Assembly (NCBI GenBank): GCA_010279815.1
Contig: QEOQ01000238.1
Span: 75,070 to 139,069, forward strand
Direction of reading: 5' to 3'
Length of the DNA: 64,000 bases
From: Brachionus plicatilis
Lineage: Eukaryota; Rotifera; Eurotatoria; Ploima; Brachionidae
The notes beneath the pieces were generated by a model, which saw nothing but the letters and a program-made list of their open reading frames with translations, was not told the origin of the DNA and made no database searches. The stretch's first letter is position 1. Each line of letters opens with the position of its first letter. The translations under genes were made by a program, and so were the position numbers. Shown here piece by piece: positions 31,850 through 42,059 of the stretch.

Positions 31850-32056
31850 TTATTGTTGAAATGAAAAAACGAGGACCACAATGATTGCCGTAACAATGAC
31901 CAATGCTCCCAGTGATATGAAAAATATGCTCAAGCTTGGAACAAAATAATTAAACAATTTTCATTTAAAATATTTTGTTTTACTTTTTTTGTACTGTTGT
32001 TGTGCATATTGGATCTCTTTCTTGTCTAAGCTTTGGTTTTCTAAAATTTGGCTCAT
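31850..32056 (-). CDS. Small single-pass membrane protein candidate
   Basis: ATG at 32056 (MSQILENQSLDKKEIQYAQQ). A GT donor at 31994 and an AG acceptor ending at 31935 remove a 60-bp intron. The second exon, 31934-31850, encodes LSIFFISLGALVIVTAIIVV and ends VFSFQQ before TAA. The spliced product is 48 residues: a charged N-terminal half and one strongly hydrophobic helix near the C-terminus, like a tail-anchored protein. The intron size matches others here and codon use is less A/T-biased than flanks. The start lies about 250 bp upstream of the KH gene's TATA region on the same strand. I recognise no family. Confidence 0.4.
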
Positions 32057-32059
32057 TTT

Positions 32060-33638
32060 TCAAGGTGGATGGTAAATTATTTTTTGATTTTTTCATTTTT
32101 CTTAAATTGGCAAAAAACGATATTTGAGATTTTGATTTTATTTTCAATTGAAAAGGTTTCTAATGTAAGCTCTTAAAAAATTATTTCGTAATAATTTTTA
32201 ATGTTTATTTTACTTCGAAATCTTTCTAGTTAACAAGGACATTGATTACTTGAATTAAAATTTAAATTATTGTCAAATAATACCAAAATTTAATTAGAAT
32301 TAACAATTTATTTCAAAGAAATTTTTTCTTATTTTTAAATCATAAAGATTTATTTATTATTAAAAAAAAAACTTAATCAGAATTTTTTCTAGTCAAAAAA
32401 ATTTACCTAATATTTCAACAATTTTTCTGCAAAATATTTTACTTTTTTTGTTGCAGAAATTAAATTAGTTTTATTATTAAGGCTTGTGTTTTGACGATTT
32501 GGATAATTTATTCTAAAAATTTTAATGTTTCAAATCAAATAAAAAATTTTTCTAATGAATCTTAGCTTTAATCAACTTAAATTAAAAATATTTGAAAATT
32601 ATTCGAATAGACTGGATATCTATTTTTTTATGGAATTAAAAAAAAATATTGTCTATTCTAAAGCTAAATCGAGATCATTCAAAATATTTTTTATCGAAAT
32701 TATTTAAATATTTATTAGATAGAATATTTTTATTAAATCTTCAAAATATGATACTAACAAAACTGGTGTAAAATCTATCAAAAATTTGTTTAAAATTTTT
32801 CAATTTAAAAAAATAATCTAAAATTACTATATTATCCACTAATTTGTAAAAAATAAATTAATAAATAAATTTTCATAAAATATTTAAAGCAGATGACATC
32901 ATTAGGTTCCATTATTTTTAGGGCGTGTTAATTTTAAATAGCTCTAATTTCTGATTTGATCACTAATTTTTTTAATAATTTTATTTTTATTATTAACATA
33001 CTAAAAGTTCTTATTCTAGTTAATATTATTAATAAACATCAAAATTTCATTATTAGAATAATTTTTTTCAAATATATGTTTAAAAAAAACAAAAAAGACT
33101 AATTGTTTTGTATCAGCAGCGATGGTCGTTTTTTCCTATTTGGTTTGAGCTCTTGACCAAAATAAATTTTTTAACGAAATTAATAAATAGTGAAATTTTA
33201 ATTTGATTTTACAAATAATTAAAAAAATTTAAACTTTAAGCAAAAATACATTTATTTTACTAAAATAAATTTTCTAATATTCTTCATCTCATTTTTATCA
33301 CATTTTTTTTAATACTTCTTGTTCACTATAATTTAATTCAATATTTTGAATTATAGAAAAGAAATTTTGAATTCAAAATTTTATTATTCAAACTTAAGAA
33401 AAAATAGAGAGTTGAGAATTTATTTAAAATTTGTTAGAAAAATTAATAAAAATAATTTTTTGGTTAAGTATTTTAGTGATGCAATCATAAATTCAGACAC
33501 AAAAAGCATAAATCGCCATTTTTTTCAATCAGATGGAATAAACTGATAACAGAATCTTTCATTTTATTTTAATTTTGAAAAATGTTTCGAGTTAATTAAA
33601 AAGAAAGGTAATTGTTTTTTTTTTTAGGTTTTATTATT
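32060..33638. other. AT-rich intergenic up to the assembly gap
   Basis: No supported gene. A 66-codon frame at 33346-33546 is built of AT-rich codons and lacks a recognisable domain. Confidence 0.4.
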
Positions 33639-34118
33639 NNNNNNNNNNNNNNNNNNNNNNNNNNNNNNNNNNNNNNNNNNNNNNNNNNNNNNNNNNNNNN
33701 NNNNNNNNNNNNNNNNNNNNNNNNNNNNNNNNNNNNNNNNNNNNNNNNNNNNNNNNNNNNNNNNNNNNNNNNNNNNNNNNNNNNNNNNNNNNNNNNNNNN
33801 NNNNNNNNNNNNNNNNNNNNNNNNNNNNNNNNNNNNNNNNNNNNNNNNNNNNNNNNNNNNNNNNNNNNNNNNNNNNNNNNNNNNNNNNNNNNNNNNNNNN
33901 NNNNNNNNNNNNNNNNNNNNNNNNNNNNNNNNNNNNNNNNNNNNNNNNNNNNNNNNNNNNNNNNNNNNNNNNNNNNNNNNNNNNNNNNNNNNNNNNNNNN
34001 NNNNNNNNNNNNNNNNNNNNNNNNNNNNNNNNNNNNNNNNNNNNNNNNNNNNNNNNNNNNNNNNNNNNNNNNNNNNNNNNNNNNNNNNNNNNNNNNNNNN
34101 NNNNNNNNNNNNNNNNNN
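33639..34118. other. Assembly gap (480 N)
   Basis: Unresolved sequence. Reading frames drawn across it have no meaning. The right edge begins with GGACTTGACTTGAGAC, a member of the GACTT dispersed repeat, so a repeat probably caused the gap. Confidence 0.99.
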
Positions 34119-34834
34119 GGACTTGACTTGAGACTTGTGACTTTTAAACAACTCTGATTTTACTTAATAATTTTATTTTTATAAATTAGATATACATTAT
34201 GTGAATTTCAATGGGTTAAGAAAAGAAAAGAAAATCTTTCATTTATTATCAGTTGTTAACCCATTTTCAACTTACCTTCTTATCTTAAAGTAGAAAATTA
34301 TTTTTTTTGTTCAACTCATAATTTTTGTTAATTTAATCAAAAATAATTATTTTCTTTTATTTTTTATTTATAGTATTTAGCATAAAATTAAACAGTCTGT
34401 ATTTTGTTCAGTAGCTATTTTATTTTTTTCGAGTAGCTAATTTGGGTCAACCTCGTTTAGTGATCATATGATCACATATTTTGTGATAAAATTGTTAAAT
34501 AGTTTGTGATCTAAATGCTCACAAAAGTCTTTGGTTTAGTAAAAAGGTGAATAAAAAAGATGTGCAAATTGTGAAAGGTCCATTCTCAAGTAAATTCATC
34601 TCGTTTGAAGTGTCTGATTTAATATAAAGTGATCACCACCCAATAATTGTGGAACTAAAATATAAAAATATTAATTAACTAGCAATGTAAATAAAACAAT
34701 TAAATTCTTCGATTAAAATGCCTTTAATTATAAAACTATGCCAAATTAGTCTTTTAAAGTTACATTTGACCAAAAAGAATTGAAAGTTTCTTTAAATTTT
34801 ATTGAATTAACTAAATTATATAAATATCATATTC
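34119..34834. other. GACTT-repeat edge and AT-rich intergenic
   Basis: 34119-34165 belongs to the GACTT dispersed family (compare 48915-48962). 34455-34480 contains the palindrome TGATCATATGATCA. No gene. Confidence 0.45.
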
Positions 34835-35040
34835 GGGTCTTGCCTGTTATGTGACCAGTGACTTTATGTCGATTTGGTGACCAGGTATTTTTTCTGACTG
34901 GTCACATATTCACTGGTCACCTAATATGTGACCAGGCAATATTATTTATTTGGTAAAAATGTTTATAAATAATTTTAACGTGGTCACCTAAATAAACATT
35001 TGGTCACGAAAATTTTGCAATTGGTCACATAAATTTCTTT

Positions 35041-35282
35041 GGCATATATTTTTTCTAGTAGCTAATTTATTTTTTTCTTTTTATTTTTTTCTAAAACTAA
35101 GCGCCCAAGAGGTGGTCGAAAAAAGTTAAAAAATTAAATTTTTTCTTATATTTTTTTTGCTATTAATAAAGTATTTTTGCTACTTTTTCGAATATTTTAG
35201 CTACGAAAAAAAAAATTTTTGCTACTTTTTTTTATCTATTTTTTTATCAAAAATAAATTAGCTACTAGAAAAAATATATGCC
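35041..35282. mobile_element. Nested MITE with 35-bp inverted ends and 9-bp target duplication
   Basis: Ends GGCATATATTTTTTCTAGTA and complement; the whole is 242 bp. AATTTCTTT is duplicated at 35032-35040 and 35283-35291. A 9-bp duplication is typical of Mutator-like elements. It is inserted inside the Merlin-like element, so it is younger. Confidence 0.8.
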
Positions 35283-35643
35283 AATTTCTTTTAATTTAAA
35301 TAAAATTTAATTGAAAATATAATAAAATAATTGCAATTGCAACTATACTTGCAAGATTTGATTTTTTTTCATTATTGTTGATATAATATGAAAATTTTTT
35401 TAAGCAATGATGTAAAATTGAAGTTATCTAATTATTTAAAATTTCACGAAGTTAGCGAGTTAGCGAGTTATCGATGTCAAGGTTGAATAGTGAGAGAGAA
35501 TAGATAATTGATTGATTACCAATTATCAATTAAGTATTAATATATATTGAATATATAGCTACTTCACTTTTTCCAGGTAAAAATAATCTTCTATAAATCT
35601 TTAAAAAATTCTATATATAAATTACCTTTTAATTGAATTAAAG

Positions 35644-36152
35644 GTGAAGAGAATAAATATTTATCAGCTGATGCTGTTTTGAATGACGCACATACAGCTT
35701 TATACCCGACAGAATTTTTAAATAGCTTAAATTTATCAGGAATGCCACCTCATAAATTAGTTCTTAAAAAAGGCCAACCTATTATTTTACTTAGAAATGT
35801 CTCAGCTTCGGATGGATTGTGTAACGGTACCAGGCTTATTTGTAGAAATTTTTACAGTAAAATAATTGAATGTCAAATAGCTGTTGGATCTAATGCTAAA
35901 AAAATAGTTTACATACCGAGAATGCCATTGATTCCAACTGATGCAAGTTTACCTTTCGAATTAAAAAGGCTTCAATTTCCTATACGACCAGCGTTTGCAA
36001 TGAGTTTAAATAAATCTCAAGGACAAACTTTAGAACACGTAGGGGTTTACTTAAACGAACCTGTTTTTACTCATGGGCAATTATATGTAGCCTTTTCAAG
36101 AGTGACAAATAAAAAAAATCTCAAGATTTGCATGAATCATCCAAATAACTAA
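35644..36152 (+). pseudogene. Pif1/Helitron-type helicase C-terminal fragment
   Basis: An AG at 35642-35643 opens a frame (GEENKYLSADAVLNDAH) that runs to TAA at 36150-36152. It carries YPTEFLNSLNLSGMPPHKL, GQPIILLRN, GLCNGTRL, PRMPLIPTDA, FPIRPAFAMSLNKSQGQTL and LYVAFSRVT. These are the last conserved motifs (including the KSQGQT and VAxSR steps) of Pif1-like helicases found in Helitrons. The nucleotide-binding N-terminal half and any Rep domain are missing. An intron-like stretch precedes it (GGTAAAAATAAT at 35576, AG at 35643). It is on the opposite strand to the Merlin transposase, inside that element. Confidence 0.75.
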
Positions 36153-36340
36153 ACAAAAAACATAGTTTTTACGGCGATAGTCTAATTGGTGAACTAAGAA
36201 AAAAAGTGAACTTTCTAATTTTTAATTGGTGAACATAGTTCACTTAATAAATTTTATATCAAAAAAAAAGTTAACTTGTAATATTTATTTAATTAGATAA
36301 GATAATATTAGATATGTCAATCGATAAATATTAATTAATT

Positions 36341-37024
36341 TTATTTATTTTTATGTATTTTTGAGATATGAATTATTAAGCCACGTTCATTTTGAACATG
36401 TTTAATTATTCCTTTTTCTTGGCATATTGTACACAAAACTTTGCTCTGTTCGGGCGTAGAACGTAGAACTTTGAGGACAGCTTCAGTGGCATCAGATGAT
36501 GGTTTTGGATATATAAAACATACTTTCTCCAGTTCAATGGCAGATTTTTTAACATCCGTCAACTTTATATCGTTCAATCGGCTAACCATTTCGGACACTT
36601 TCAAGTTCATTTTAGACTCTAATGAGTTCGGTTTAGTAGGTTTTGATTCATGATCTAATATAGTTTCAGATAGATTTTCAACTTCATCAGTCCATGTACC
36701 ATCTTTTGACTCATCATCATCATCATCTTTAACATCTATTCTATTATCATCTTCATCGATTTCTTCTACCTCATCAAATTTAATTAATGATTTAGAACTG
36801 TCTGCTGGGTAATATTTAGCAATCTCTGCCAATATTTTTTCGTAAGCATCGACACGGCTGGTTGCCACGATTTGCCTCCATAGAAATTCATCAATAAAAG
36901 ATTTTAAATGAACGCGTAAGCAGCCATTCATTTGTTTGAATGCTTCCTTAGCCTGTTTCCATAATCCCTCTATTTTATTTGTATGTGCACCTGTTGTGGG
37001 ATCTATAAAATTATACTTATGCAA
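36341..37024 (-). CDS. Merlin/IS1595-type transposase, C-terminal part
   Basis: A 227-residue open frame from ATG 37024. It begins KYNFIDPTTGAHTNKIEGLW, the segment of ISXO2-like DDE transposases that carries the third acidic residue (Glu in NKIEGLW). VHLKSFIDEFLWRQIV follows, as in the family's C-terminal helix. An acidic linker (DEDDNRIDVKDDDDDES) leads to a C2H2-type finger near the end (CTICQEKG, HISKIH). The first two catalytic Asp residues are absent, because only 78 bp remain between the start and the element end. It is therefore a 5'-truncated, non-functional copy, although the reading frame itself is clean. Confidence 0.7.
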   Translation of the reverse strand: MHKYNFIDPTTGAHTNKIEGLWKQAKEAFKQMNGCLRVHLKSFIDEFLWRQIVATSRVDAYEKILAEIAKYYPADSSKSLIKFDEVEEIDEDDNRIDVKDDDDDESKDGTWTDEVENLSETILDHESKPTKPNSLESKMNLKVSEMVSRLNDIKLTDVKKSAIELEKVCFIYPKPSSDATEAVLKVLRSTPEQSKVLCTICQEKGIIKHVQNERGLIIHISKIHKNK

Positions 37025-37110
37025 AAAAAGTTCTTAGTTAATCGACATAAAGTCACTGGTCACATAATATGTGACCAACTGATCACATAACAGACAAGAC
37101 TCTCATATTC

Positions 37111-37490
37111 TATTACTCATATATTTTATTTTTAAATAAAATTTTTTAAGAAATAAAATAAAGGTTATTAATTTTGATAAAAATTAAATTAAATTATTTA
37201 GTAAATGAGCAAATAATAATAATAATAACAATAATTAGGCTATTGATAAGAAATGGCTTAAAGGCATCCTCTAACGGGGTGCAAGGGTTAGCTGCACTAT
37301 AGTAGCATGTCGAATCTTTTAACTACAATTTTGTTATCTTGTTTCCTGTTTTGTCATTTCGTTTTCATCCCAACATTTAATAAATCATTTGACAAAATTA
37401 TAAGAAATGATGAGTATCAAAGCAATTATTTGTGAAGTCTTAATCACATATTTTCTAATCACAATTTCTGCACTTTCTTTTTCACATTTT
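37111..37490. other. AT-rich intergenic with a short GC-richer patch
   Basis: 37250-37310 (GGCATCCTCTAACGGGGTGC) is GC-richer and reads LKASSNGVQGLAAL in one frame before two stops. It is possibly a coding relic, unassigned. Confidence 0.35.
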
Positions 37491-37499
37491 TCACCACTT

Positions 37500-38060
37500 T
37501 AAAAAATAAAAACATTTACAAGAAATCAAAAAATTTTTTTTCACCACACAAAACCTATTTATTGAACATGTCTCATTTGCACACAAATCAATTTTCACAA
37601 AACTCTCCGTAAAAGTCCTCTTACATACACTGGCATCTAAAGCCTTGTGAGTCTTCAATGCATGATTCCATTATTTAGACATGGACTCGAGGAACAAAAT
37701 CTTTTGTCAACTTGGCAAGATGGTCCAGTAAAATTCTCAAAAAATTTACATTCTAAATAATTTTTTTGGTATTTTAAAAACATTAAATTTAGATATTGAT
37801 TAAAATTATCCAAGTTAAGGTTAATTATTTCAGTTGCTTCATTTATTTCAGATTCTATTGAATATGTTTTCTCATCTGTATTTATTGTAATTAAAATTTG
37901 TTTACATGAATAGGGTGGAATGTATTATAAACTAGTGAACGTTGTATTTGTATGTAAATAATCTAAAATTATTAAGTGTTTTGGTTTCTCAATTTCAAAT
38001 AAATCAATAAAATCTAAATTTTCTTTATTCAAAAATTTAACCAAGTCATCATCTCCCAAG
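37500..38060 (-). pseudogene. Decayed extracellular-type protein with EGF-like modules
   Basis: On the minus strand from about 38060, GDDDLVKFLNKENLDFIDL continues through HLIILDYLHTNTTF to a TAA, then on in frame to FTGPSCQVDKRFCSSSPCLNNG. A one-base shift gives SCIEDSQGFRCQCM and then EDFYGEFCE, completing an EGF-like module. Another shift gives DLCANETCSINRFCV and LISCKC, the start of a second. The Cys spacing fits EGF repeats of secreted or membrane proteins. At least one stop and three shifts make this a pseudogene. It may belong with the WD40 relic just upstream on the same strand, but that domain mix would be unusual. Confidence 0.55.
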
Positions 38061-38269
38061 GTAATTAAAGTTTTTCAAATATTTTCATTAATTTCATATT
38101 TTCTGAATGTGTTTAGACTGTCTTCACAAATTGTTTTCGATTGATTGATAAAAATAAAAATAAAATAGAAATAAAAAAATATTTATTTCGAAAAATAAAA
38201 TTTAAATAAAATCCCAAAAATAAAATTTTTATTTCGTTTATTTTTTAAGAAATCAAATCAATAATCTAT

Positions 38270-38442
38270 TTATATCTTATTGATTCGTTTTTTTTTTTGT
38301 CATTTTTTACATGAGAAAAATTATTTAAAGTAATAAAAGTGCAACAAAGTATGTTGCACTATATTGCAGTATTTTTTCTAATATCTTTTATTGACTTTAA
38401 TTTTATTTTTTTAAAAAATTAAGAATTTTTGTTCAATTTGTT
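38270..38442. repeat. Partial GGTATTGTGAA-family MITE
   Basis: It contains the family's core palindrome GTGCAACAAAGTATGTTGCAC in halves (38340-38360) and a degenerate right end (GAATTTTTGTTCAATTTG at 38424-38441). The left terminus is lost. Confidence 0.5.
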
Positions 38443-38860
38443 TCAATTCAAAATTTCCCCAATTTTTAGAAAATTATTTTGGCTTAAAGAAACAAATTTA
38501 CTTTGATCATTTGGAAACTTTTTAAGTTTCATCAGACCTTTTCCATGAACATTTGAAATGAGCTTCATTTCAGAAAAATCAGTCAAAATCCATACTTTCA
38601 AACTTCCATCTGTCGAAGAACTTATCAAATATGTGTCATTGATTACCAAAAGAGAGCTAATTTCGGATTTATAATGACAAAGAATAATTTCAAGCTTCAT
38701 TTCATAATAATTCCAAAAGTAGATTTCTCCATCACTTGTTCAAAAACCGTCCCTCAAAAGAACTAATTTTTCTGACCATTATTTTACAAATGGCAAGGGT
38801 TTGATTTAACAATTTTACATGGCCATTCTCGCATGCAACTGCAATATAGAACTCATCCAT
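38443..38860 (-). pseudogene. WD40-repeat protein fragment
   Basis: ATG at 38860 begins MDEFYIAVACENGHVKLLNQ, a blade-like strand pair. A shift then gives LLRDGF, a TGA where Trp would be expected, and TSDGEIYFWNYYEMKLEIIL. The frame continues SEISSLLVINDTYLISSSTD and GSLKVW, a clear WD repeat with the SxDGxxxxW ending, to TAA at 38443. Two repeats are visible of the seven usual in a propeller. One frame change and one stop show decay. Codon use is less A/T-biased than the surroundings, so decay is recent. Confidence 0.6.
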
Positions 38861-38869
38861 TTTGATTTG

Positions 38870-40208
38870 TAAGACGATTGTTAAAAAATTGTTAATATTG
38901 TTAATACCATTATTAATATTTAAATTTTACTTTTCCAAAATGGAGGTTAATTGCTAATCAATAAATAAATAAAAAAAAAATGGTAATAATTATTTCACAG
39001 TTCAAAATAATACCAAATTGAAAATATCCTTATTTTTAAATAAATTTTTTTTCTAATTTTTTAACAAATTATTTGATTTTATTTTAAAATAGATAATTTT
39101 TTTTAGATTTCCAAACTATGTAAAATTGTTCTAGAATCTAGAATTCAATTGGGCCTAAAATTGTAATGTTATTTATTTACTAATTATATTTGATTGATGA
39201 AGCTTTGTCAAAATATAACTTGGCTATTTATTTTAATATATTTAATTTTAATATTATTTATGAAACTTAATGTGATTTGTAAATCAGATTTTTTTTTTTG
39301 TAAAATTGTAATTTGTATTTTTGTGTTTCCTTTTCAACTTGCCTATGAGGCTTAAAATTTTTTTAAATAAATAAAATAAATTTTAACTTTATTTTAGTTA
39401 TTAATTAAAAAAAAAGAAAATAAGTTATTAGTTAAAAATCTGCAAGAAAATATAATTAGCCATTAAAAGCATAAATTTTCAATATGAATTAAAAAATTAA
39501 TAGCTAATGTAATCAATTATTAATCATTCTTTGAAAAAATTTTTTATTTATTTAAGCAAGGGTTTGAGTGAATTTAATATGTAAATAAACAGCTTAAGTA
39601 GCACTTAATAACTGGTTGAAACAATAATTATATAGACAAAACTAAAATTGAACTAAACATGAAAAGTCCAAGTCCGAACTTTTTTTTTTTTTTTTCAAAG
39701 TCCAAACTCAGAATTGAAATTTTTTGTTTTAAAAAAAAAGTTTTTAAAATTTTCCTGTTCACATATTATGTGAACAATTGATCATATATGACTAAAGACC
39801 CGATTAATATTACATAACATTAATATTTTAACTGATAAAATTTGTTGATTATTATTTGATATTTTCTTGTAATTCAGTTTGTTCGATACATTAAATGAGA
39901 TTTAAATTAATTGAATAGAAATTGAAGTTGTGATAACTAATGCTTTTAAATGACAACTAAATAATAAAAAAAAACCTTGACAAGTTTTGATAGCATTACC
40001 TTTTGTTTTAAATATCTAAAAATTATGGAAAAATAAGTAAAAGCTTTGTTTTTGATAAAGCCTGTTAAAAATGGGCAAAGTGAAAATTTAGTACAAAAAT
40101 TACAGTACAAAATGGAAAATATTATGATTTTTTTTCGGACTGCTAAAAATGGTTCTATAAATTTTTTATTTAATTTTTTTTATTTAAAATTTTCAAAATA
40201 TTTGGTAA
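38870..40208. other. AT-rich intergenic
   Basis: No gene. 39665-39715 has GTCCAAGTCCGAAC and AAAGTCCAAACTC, edges of the GACTT repeat. 39755-39790 has ACATATTATGTGAACAATTG. The long plus-strand frame at 40046-40270 is AT-rich and runs into the MITE below. Confidence 0.4.
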
Positions 40209-40216
40209 AAAATGAT

Positions 40217-40561
40217 CGGTATTGTGAATTTCAAGTACAAAATGAACAAAAATTCTTCCTTTTTTGGTAAATTAAAATTAAAGAGCTTTTTTAAATATAG
40301 TGCAACATACTTTGTTGCACCTTTTTTTACTTTAAATAAATTTTTCTAAGGTTAAATAGGATAATAAATAAAACATCAATAAGATTTAAATTGATTATTG
40401 ATTTGATTTACTAAAAATAAAGAAAATAAAGATTTTTTTTTAGATAAAAAAAGGTGCAACAAAGTATATTGCACTATTTTAAAAAAAAATATTATCTTTA
40501 ATTTTAATTAACCAAAAAAGGATGAATTTTTGTTCATTTTGTACTTGAAATTCACAATACC
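40217..40561. mobile_element. MITE, GGTNTTGTGAA family, 345 bp, 8-bp target duplication
   Basis: Ends GGTATTGTGAATTTCAAGTA and complement are part of about 70-bp inverted repeats. The inner pair ATAGTGCAACATACTTTG/AAGTATATTGCACTAT lies at 40299-40320 and about 40456-40477. AAAATGAT is duplicated at 40209-40216 and 40562-40569. Confidence 0.8.
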
Positions 40562-40617
40562 AAAATGATAAATTTATTGGAAATTTTTATTCTAGGAATT
40601 TGTAATTTTCAATCTAA

Positions 40618-41110
40618 TGATAAAAAAAATAAGTAAATTTTTTAATTTAATTTTCTTTTAAATTTAAATTTTATTTTAATCACTTTGTAAGTGATTGCCA
40701 AGTCGTACCAGCAAATACCATTACCCATTGCATCAAAAACAACAGTTGTTTTTCTCTCTTGATCAAGTCTCAAAATTTTTTCATGATAAAAAAAATTAGT
40801 AAATTTTTTAAATTTAATTTTCCTTTAAATTTAAATTTTATTTTAATCACTTTGTAAGTGATTGCCAAGTCGTCCCAGCAAATACCATTACCCATTGCAT
40901 CCAAAAGCACCAGTTGTTTTTCTCTCTTGATCAAGTCCCAAAATTTTTTCATGATAAAAAAATTAAATAAATTTTTTAATTTAATTTTCTTTTAAATTTA
41001 AATTTTTTTTTGATCACTTTGTAAGTGATTGCCAGTCACACCAGCAAAGACCATTACCCATTGCATCCTAAAGTTCCAATTGTTTTTCTCTCTTGATCAG
41101 GTCTCACAAT
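40618..41110 (-). repeat. Three tandem units (158-175 bp) carrying a coding-like segment
   Basis: Units start near 40618, 40793 and 40951. Each contains, on the minus strand, DQERKTT, a short variable part and DAMGNGICWDDLAITYKVIK, followed by an AT-rich spacer. The conserved part is protein-like and the differences between units fall partly in third positions, but frames shift within units. I cannot name the protein. The units may be duplicated exon remnants. Confidence 0.65.
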
Positions 41111-41301
41111 CAAAGATGGCTAATTTTTAAAACTTTTTTATTCAATTAAAATTCATTTTTTTTCAAAAACAAAATTTATCTATTATTCTTATAATTAAAC
41201 TTGTGTGTGTATGTGTCAATGATTTTATCGTAATTAAAATAATATTATAGGAAAAACTTTATTTTAGATTCTAAGAACAAAAAACAAAATTTAGACTTTA
41301 T

Positions 41302-41779
41302 TTAATATGGTTGCTGTTGTTGATATTGATTGTTGAATCGTCTTGGTTGGTAGCCGCCTCTGTTCTGTTGCTGATAGCCCGGATTGCCGCCATTGCCGCC
41401 ATAGCTGCCGCCCTGAGATCTGCCCTGCTGTCTGTCGATGCCCCGCTTGACCACCTCGTCCAGCATCCTCTTGGCCTCGTCTATGGACTCCTGCGAGCCG
41501 GACAGTGTGCAGGCTCTTTCGGGGCTGCCGTTGCTCTCGGACGCGATTCTGATCCTGCAGCCTGACTCCATCTGGAGCCTCTTTATTTGTTCGCCACCTC
41601 GGCCAATTACTAGTAATTTAAAAATGGTTATATAGAAAAAAAGGCGGTTTAAACTCCGACCAAGCTATGATAATCGAAAGACTTTAGCACAAAGTTTAAA
41701 GTTGGTTAAAGTGGTTAATACCTAAGCCGACCATGTTGTCCGGAATCAAGTATTCCTCATTGAAAATTGAGCCTGACAT
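41302..41779 (-). CDS. FUBP/KSRP-like single KH-domain RNA-binding protein, copy 2
   Basis: Exons 41779-41722 and 41609-41302 (112-bp GT-AG intron) give 121 residues. The first exon encodes the same MSGSIFNEEYLIPDNMVGL as copy 1. The KH domain has GLVIGRGGEQIKRL and SGCRIRIASES, then an RGG/Gly-Gln-rich tail slightly longer than in copy 1 (GGSYGGNGGNPGYQQQN, ending QQQQPY). It is clearly GC-richer, with many synonymous differences (for example CTCCAG for CTACAA), so the duplication is not recent and purifying selection is likely. Intron lengths differ while exon boundaries are identical. It probably binds RNA or single-stranded DNA; with one KH domain it may act as a dimer, which is inferred. 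Confidence 0.88.
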
Positions 41780-41849
41780 TATAAGCTTTTGTTATGGATA
41801 GAAAAAAAATTCTAGTTTATTATTGTTATTAAAGAAAGAGAGAGAGAGA

Positions 41850-41990
41850 GAAAACCTCGTTTTTATAGACGAAAATTGAAAACAAGATGGAGAATTTGTG
41901 TGCTTTTTTCAGCGCATAAACATCGCTTTTTAGTGTTGTATTTCTTTTGCTAATTTGTTTAATTTTTCAAAATTAGCCTTACAAAAGAAC
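41850..41990 (-). promoter_or_regulatory. Conserved KH-gene promoter with TATA box (copy 2)
   Basis: On the minus strand TATAAAAACGAGG occupies 41867-41855, about 80 bp upstream of the ATG. The upstream block with ATTCTCCATCTTGTTTTC and CTTTTGTAAG matches that of copy 1. A (GA)n run (about 41835-41850) lies between TATA box and start codon. Confidence 0.6.
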
Positions 41991-42059
41991 ACTTTTTGAA
42001 AATATTTAAATTTGCTAAATAAAGTTTGGTTTTGAAATTAACAACAAAAACGTGCATCA

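Larger units (their letters stand above)
34835..37102 (-). mobile_element. Merlin-like DNA transposon, 2268 bp, 8-bp target duplication
   Basis: Left end GGGTCTTGCCTGTTATGTGA and right end complement GAGTCTTGTCTGTTATGTGA are inverted repeats extended by CCAGTGACTTTATGTCGATT. TCATATTC is duplicated exactly at 34827-34834 and 37103-37110. An IS1595/Merlin-type transposase C-terminal part lies on the minus strand, consistent with the 8-bp duplication known for Merlin. Subterminal TGGTCACATA/TGTGACCA motifs recur at least six times in 34850-35030 and 37050-37085. The element also contains a helicase fragment and a nested MITE. Confidence 0.8.

Noticed and set aside
33612..34157. Long reading frames on both strands
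   Set aside because: They run through the 480-N assembly gap and have no real sequence.
37250..37310. tRNA-like GC-richer patch
   Set aside because: No cloverleaf with acceptor pairing and TΨC arm can be drawn.
40046..40270. 74-codon frame on the + strand
   Set aside because: It runs into the left end of a MITE and has AT-driven composition.
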